A DNA stretch of 64,000 nucleotides, taken from Pacificispira sp040217575 (lineage in GTDB: Bacteria > Pseudomonadota > Alphaproteobacteria > UBA8366 > Aestuariispiraceae). The notes beneath the pieces were generated by a model. The model searched no databases and was not told where the DNA came from. It was given only the letters and a program-made list of their open reading frames with translations. Location: the NCBI GenBank assembly GCA_040217575.1, contig JAVJPW010000006.1, positions 310,001 through 374,000 on the forward strand, written 5' to 3'. The position numbers and the translations under genes are program-made. This document shows positions 61,309 to 64,000 of this stretch, piece after piece (the first letter of the stretch is position 1; the number at the start of each line of letters is the position of its first letter).

Positions 61309-62885
61309 CCGGCCGCCGCCAGCGCCGCTTCCAGGTCCGCGATGCGCCTGTTCATCTTGCGGATGCGCATCTGCTGCTGCCAATACAGTTCTTCGAACAG
61401 ACCGGGCGCGTCGCGCAGCAGCTTGCGGAACGCCTCGCCCGTAATGCGCATGGCGGTGCAACCGTCCGGGCCGACGCGGGCCGACGCGGACCGTGGCCGC
61501 CCGTCCATCACGGCATATTCGCCGACCACCATCTGCGGGCCGATCGTATCCAGCAGGACTTCGGTCTCTGCGGCGGGATGCAGCACTTCGACCGACCCTT
61601 CGATGACCAGAAGCGCATAATCCCCGACATCGCCTTCTTCCCAGATGCGTTCACCGGGTTTCAGATGCAAAAGCACGCCGGACCGGTAGAGTTCCGACAG
61701 CGCCTGTTCGGAAAATGCCTCCGCCCCCAGAAAGAATTCCTTGAAATCCGTATTGACCAGACGGTGGACTGTTTCGATGTCCGTTTCTTCGGAATAGACG
61801 ACGGAAAATCCCAGATGCGCCTCATAGTTCAACAGCGCATCGCTCAGAATGTTGCTGAAAAGGCTTTCGAACGCACCGCGGTCCGGCCGGTGGGACTGTA
61901 CGTCGATGTCGGTTCCGACATAACCCATCATCCACGTATAGATCTTTTCCTCGCGGCCCTTCCAGATTGCGTTCCAGTCCGGTGTCTCGTCCCGGACAAA
62001 GGCCTGATACGGGTTGAAACCGAAAGCGTGGAAGGCAAGGTCGATCAGCCCGTCCCCGCCGAACCGCAAAGGGTTCAGTTCGATCGGCATAACCCCGTCC
62101 CGGGTCACGCGGAATTCACCATGTACCGGAAAACCCCGTGCATTCAGCGTTTCGTTCAGTTTTTCGAACCAGTCGATGAACAGGTCGTGATAATCGTCGA
62201 AGATCGGTTTGCTGGTGTAATAGAGCGCATGAAGATAGTCGGGATTTTCCGGGATCGGATGGTGATAGATGTTCACGATCACCGGCTTTCCGGACCTGTC
62301 GAAGAACATGTCGACGGCATATTCCTCGCCTTCGATAAAATCCTCCACGATGACGTCCGCGTCCGACAGGACGGTTGATGCAAAGACGGCGGAGTTCCGT
62401 TTCACATCGGCTTCGATTTCCTTCCGGATCTGGGCCAGGTCGCTGTCGGAATTGATGATCTTGATGGCAGTCGCGAAGTAGCCGCGGTTCGGTTTCACCA
62501 CGAACTTGCGGTCGGGCGGCAGTTTCAGCGTCGGCAAGTCCGACAGCGCGACCAGCCGGTGGAAAAAGTTGGGGTACTGCGCGTTCATCAGATCGCGGCA
62601 GCGGTTCTTGTTCTTCAGCGCGTCGATCATGTCGGCCAGGGCCGGGTCCTCCAGCCGCTTCAGAACCGTATCCAGGACGTTTTCAGACGTGATCGCGACC
62701 CGTTCGCCCGGCGCGAAGCGGCGCCCTTCCTTTGCGTCCAGTTCCTTGCCGTCCAGCACGGTGGCAACACCGCGATTGGATGCCTCGTCCAGGACGACCG
62801 AAGACCCATGGTCCCCGCGGTCGATGACGATCGTACCGGCATGGGCGTGGTCCGAATAAGCACTGCTATTGGTATCCGCTGCCAA
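61296..62885 (-). CDS. ATP-grasp enzyme fused to a cyclic-nucleotide-binding domain
   Basis: A 529-residue protein. The first part is an ATP-grasp ligase: lid and nucleotide residues are in VVKPNRGYFATA (about 130-140), DFIEGEEYAVDM (182-193) and the metal site MPIELNPLRFGG (266-277). The C-terminal domain (about 400-490) is a cNMP-binding fold whose phosphate cassette GEYAVMDGRPRSAS keeps the essential Glu and Arg. A coiled coil ends the chain. I start at a TTG at 62885 with AGGAAAGGG upstream; no ATG is available. It lies 23 bases after the channel gene, in one operon. Confidence 0.8.
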   Translation of the reverse strand: MAADTNSSAYSDHAHAGTIVIDRGDHGSSVVLDEASNRGVATVLDGKELDAKEGRRFAPGERVAITSENVLDTVLKRLEDPALADMIDALKNKNRCRDLMNAQYPNFFHRLVALSDLPTLKLPPDRKFVVKPNRGYFATAIKIINSDSDLAQIRKEIEADVKRNSAVFASTVLSDADVIVEDFIEGEEYAVDMFFDRSGKPVIVNIYHHPIPENPDYLHALYYTSKPIFDDYHDLFIDWFEKLNETLNARGFPVHGEFRVTRDGVMPIELNPLRFGGDGLIDLAFHAFGFNPYQAFVRDETPDWNAIWKGREEKIYTWMMGYVGTDIDVQSHRPDRGAFESLFSNILSDALLNYEAHLGFSVVYSEETDIETVHRLVNTDFKEFFLGAEAFSEQALSELYRSGVLLHLKPGERIWEEGDVGDYALLVIEGSVEVLHPAAETEVLLDTIGPQMVVGEYAVMDGRPRSASARVGPDGCTAMRITGEAFRKLLRDAPGLFEELYWQQQMRIRKMNRRIADLEAALAAAGQST

Positions 62886-62908
62886 AACGTCCCTTTCCTG
62901 TCGGTTGG

Positions 62909-63904
62909 TCAGCTGTGTGCCAGCATGACGAAATGGGTGATCTGAGCCAGATATATGACCAGAATCAACGGCATTCCGAAACGGTTGATCTTCTCGGCCA
63001 ATTGCGGACGTCCGGAAATGGCAAGTCGTTCCGCGCCCACCGCGATGACCATGGAACAGACGATCAGGATGAAAGTCGCCGCTTCGATCTGGTCGGCCAG
63101 GCCCAGTCGCGGTGACGGCGGATAGTTGCTTTCCAGCGTGTTCTTGTTGCCGATGGTCACAAAGGTCGCCGCCAGAATCATCCCGATCCGATAATCCGGC
63201 ATGTTCATGGTTCTCGTCAGCCAGATGACGGCGCACATCAGAAACGCGATCATGTAGCCGATATAGGCTTCAAAGAAGAGCTTCGGGTTATCCCGTTCCA
63301 TGGAGATGTAGAACTGGACCCGGGGGAAGGACAGAAGGTTCCCCGACTCCTCGCCGAAGGTCGTGTTGTACTGGAAAACCGTCGTCGTTGCCTGGACCGG
63401 ACGCAGGTTCCAGCCGTCCAGGTGCAGTTCGGGTCCGTTTACGGAATTTGCCCGATCGACATCGAAAGTCAGTTCATTCGAATCCTTGCCGACACTTTCC
63501 AGAACGATGTCCAGACGCTGTGTGTCGAACGGAAAATCCGCAATATCCCATGGCTGATTGATGGTGGCGCGCAGCTTCGCCGCGACATAGAATCGCCCGT
63601 CGGCCCTTGTGTAGCCATAGCTTTCCATCACCTCGTACTGGCGGGCATTGGTGATTTCGATCGCTTCCAACGGGTCGTAGTCCGGATCGTCGTGGATGAA
63701 CCAGACCCAGAAAATCGTCTTGTAGGTACCGTTGTAGAAATCCAGGTCGAAGACAGAGGCGACGAACATTCCGATTTCGACATGGGCCGTGTCTTCCTGC
63801 GCGCGGGCGTGCTGGGAAAACGAGGCAAATACCGCCAATGCAAGGATGACCGCCCGAATAACGCGCGGCGCAGAAATGTGTAACTCGGCGGTGCGCGGGA
63901 ACAC
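62909..63904 (-). CDS. Pentameric ligand-gated ion channel homologue
   Basis: A 331-residue protein, from a GTG at 63904 (GAGGGG six bases upstream; a TTG at 63967 is an alternative). A signal peptide (VILALAVFASFSQHARA) precedes an extracellular beta-sandwich domain containing WDIADFPFDTQRLDIVLE, the Pro-loop that replaces the Cys-loop of animal receptors. Four membrane helices follow: M1 starts EAYIGYMIAFLMCAVIWL, and M4 RFGMPLILVIYLAQ ends the chain. This is the prokaryotic GLIC/ELIC-type architecture. The gene is likely the first of an operon with the ATP-grasp/cNMP enzyme; ligand and ion selectivity are unknown. Confidence 0.85.
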   Translation of the reverse strand: MFPRTAELHISAPRVIRAVILALAVFASFSQHARAQEDTAHVEIGMFVASVFDLDFYNGTYKTIFWVWFIHDDPDYDPLEAIEITNARQYEVMESYGYTRADGRFYVAAKLRATINQPWDIADFPFDTQRLDIVLESVGKDSNELTFDVDRANSVNGPELHLDGWNLRPVQATTTVFQYNTTFGEESGNLLSFPRVQFYISMERDNPKLFFEAYIGYMIAFLMCAVIWLTRTMNMPDYRIGMILAATFVTIGNKNTLESNYPPSPRLGLADQIEAATFILIVCSMVIAVGAERLAISGRPQLAEKINRFGMPLILVIYLAQITHFVMLAHS

Positions 63905-64000
63905 TCCCAACCCCTCAACTGGACCTGAACCGCCGGACACTCTATCCGAAGGGTCCGGTTCCGCCAATGCGTAGCAAGAAAATCACCTGGTCCGAATTGC

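Noticed and set aside
62886..63236. An N-terminal extension of the ATP-grasp gene
   Set aside because: It would overlap the channel gene by over 300 bases and translate into an atypical His/Asp/Gly-rich sequence. The TTG at 62885 has a good ribosome site.

Overview
This 64 kb window is a high-GC chromosomal segment from an alphaproteobacterium, probably a marine or salt-adapted member of the Rhodospirillales and relatives. The evidence is a three-gene proton-translocating transhydrogenase (pntAA-pntAB-pntB), an alphaproteobacterial-type SspB, a PAS_5-type protein, a phasin with TGC-rich upstream repeats, and complete gene sets for breaking down the compatible solute ectoine and the betaine-derived compound sarcosine. 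I saw no tRNA, rRNA, CRISPR array, integrase, transposase or phage module. The gene order looks like stable chromosome with a few AT-richer accessory genes.

Layout. 1-7.5 kb: a phasin cut by the window edge, a ribbon-helix-helix regulator, an alpha/beta hydrolase, a lone CheW, iron-sulfur fumarase, SspB, a glutathione transferase, a tiny zinc-ribbon protein, a histone-deacetylase-like amidohydrolase and a DUF1272 protein. 7.5-13.4 kb: an ectoine degradation cluster with hydrolase DoeA facing regulator DoeX and the enzymes DoeC, DoeD and DoeB. 13.4-20 kb: an SBF-like membrane protein with a secreted partner, an RluA pseudouridine synthase, and a four-gene molybdenum hydroxylase operon ending in a MoaD-like protein. 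20-24.5 kb: an O-antigen ligase-like protein, an aldehyde dehydrogenase, a lipoprotein hydrolase and a PAS_5 protein. 24.5-32.7 kb is a signalling region: a hybrid histidine kinase, an orphan periplasmic binding protein, a single-domain response regulator, a small secreted protein with an in-frame TGA, a probable small RNA, TerB, a six-helix chemotaxis receptor and an AEC transporter. 32.7-45 kb: a DinG-type helicase, a 2-oxoglutarate oxygenase, an M3 peptidase, an acyl-CoA ligase, a GST, a sulfatase, an alpha/beta hydrolase and an ABC1 kinase. 45-48.5 kb: the pnt operon with its own terminator. 48.5-57.3 kb: a small secreted protein behind two Pho-box-like sites, two genes of little or no known function, and a GlxA-type regulator divergent from soxBDAG. 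57.3-64 kb: a secreted protein, DUF4112, an M20 amidohydrolase, a CGNR regulator with an overlapping short ORF, a WYL-TerB protein, and a pair made of an ATP-grasp enzyme fused to a cyclic-nucleotide-binding domain and a pentameric ligand-gated ion channel.

How it fits together. Much of the window is osmolyte and one-carbon-nitrogen catabolism (ectoine to aspartate; sarcosine to glycine) plus redox balance (pnt, fumarase). The most unusual parts are the channel plus ATP-grasp/cNMP pair at the right end, the hairpin RNA with C-rich loops near 28.9 kb, and the kinase/binding-protein/receiver module. Protein functions are inferred from motifs read by eye. No database search was run.
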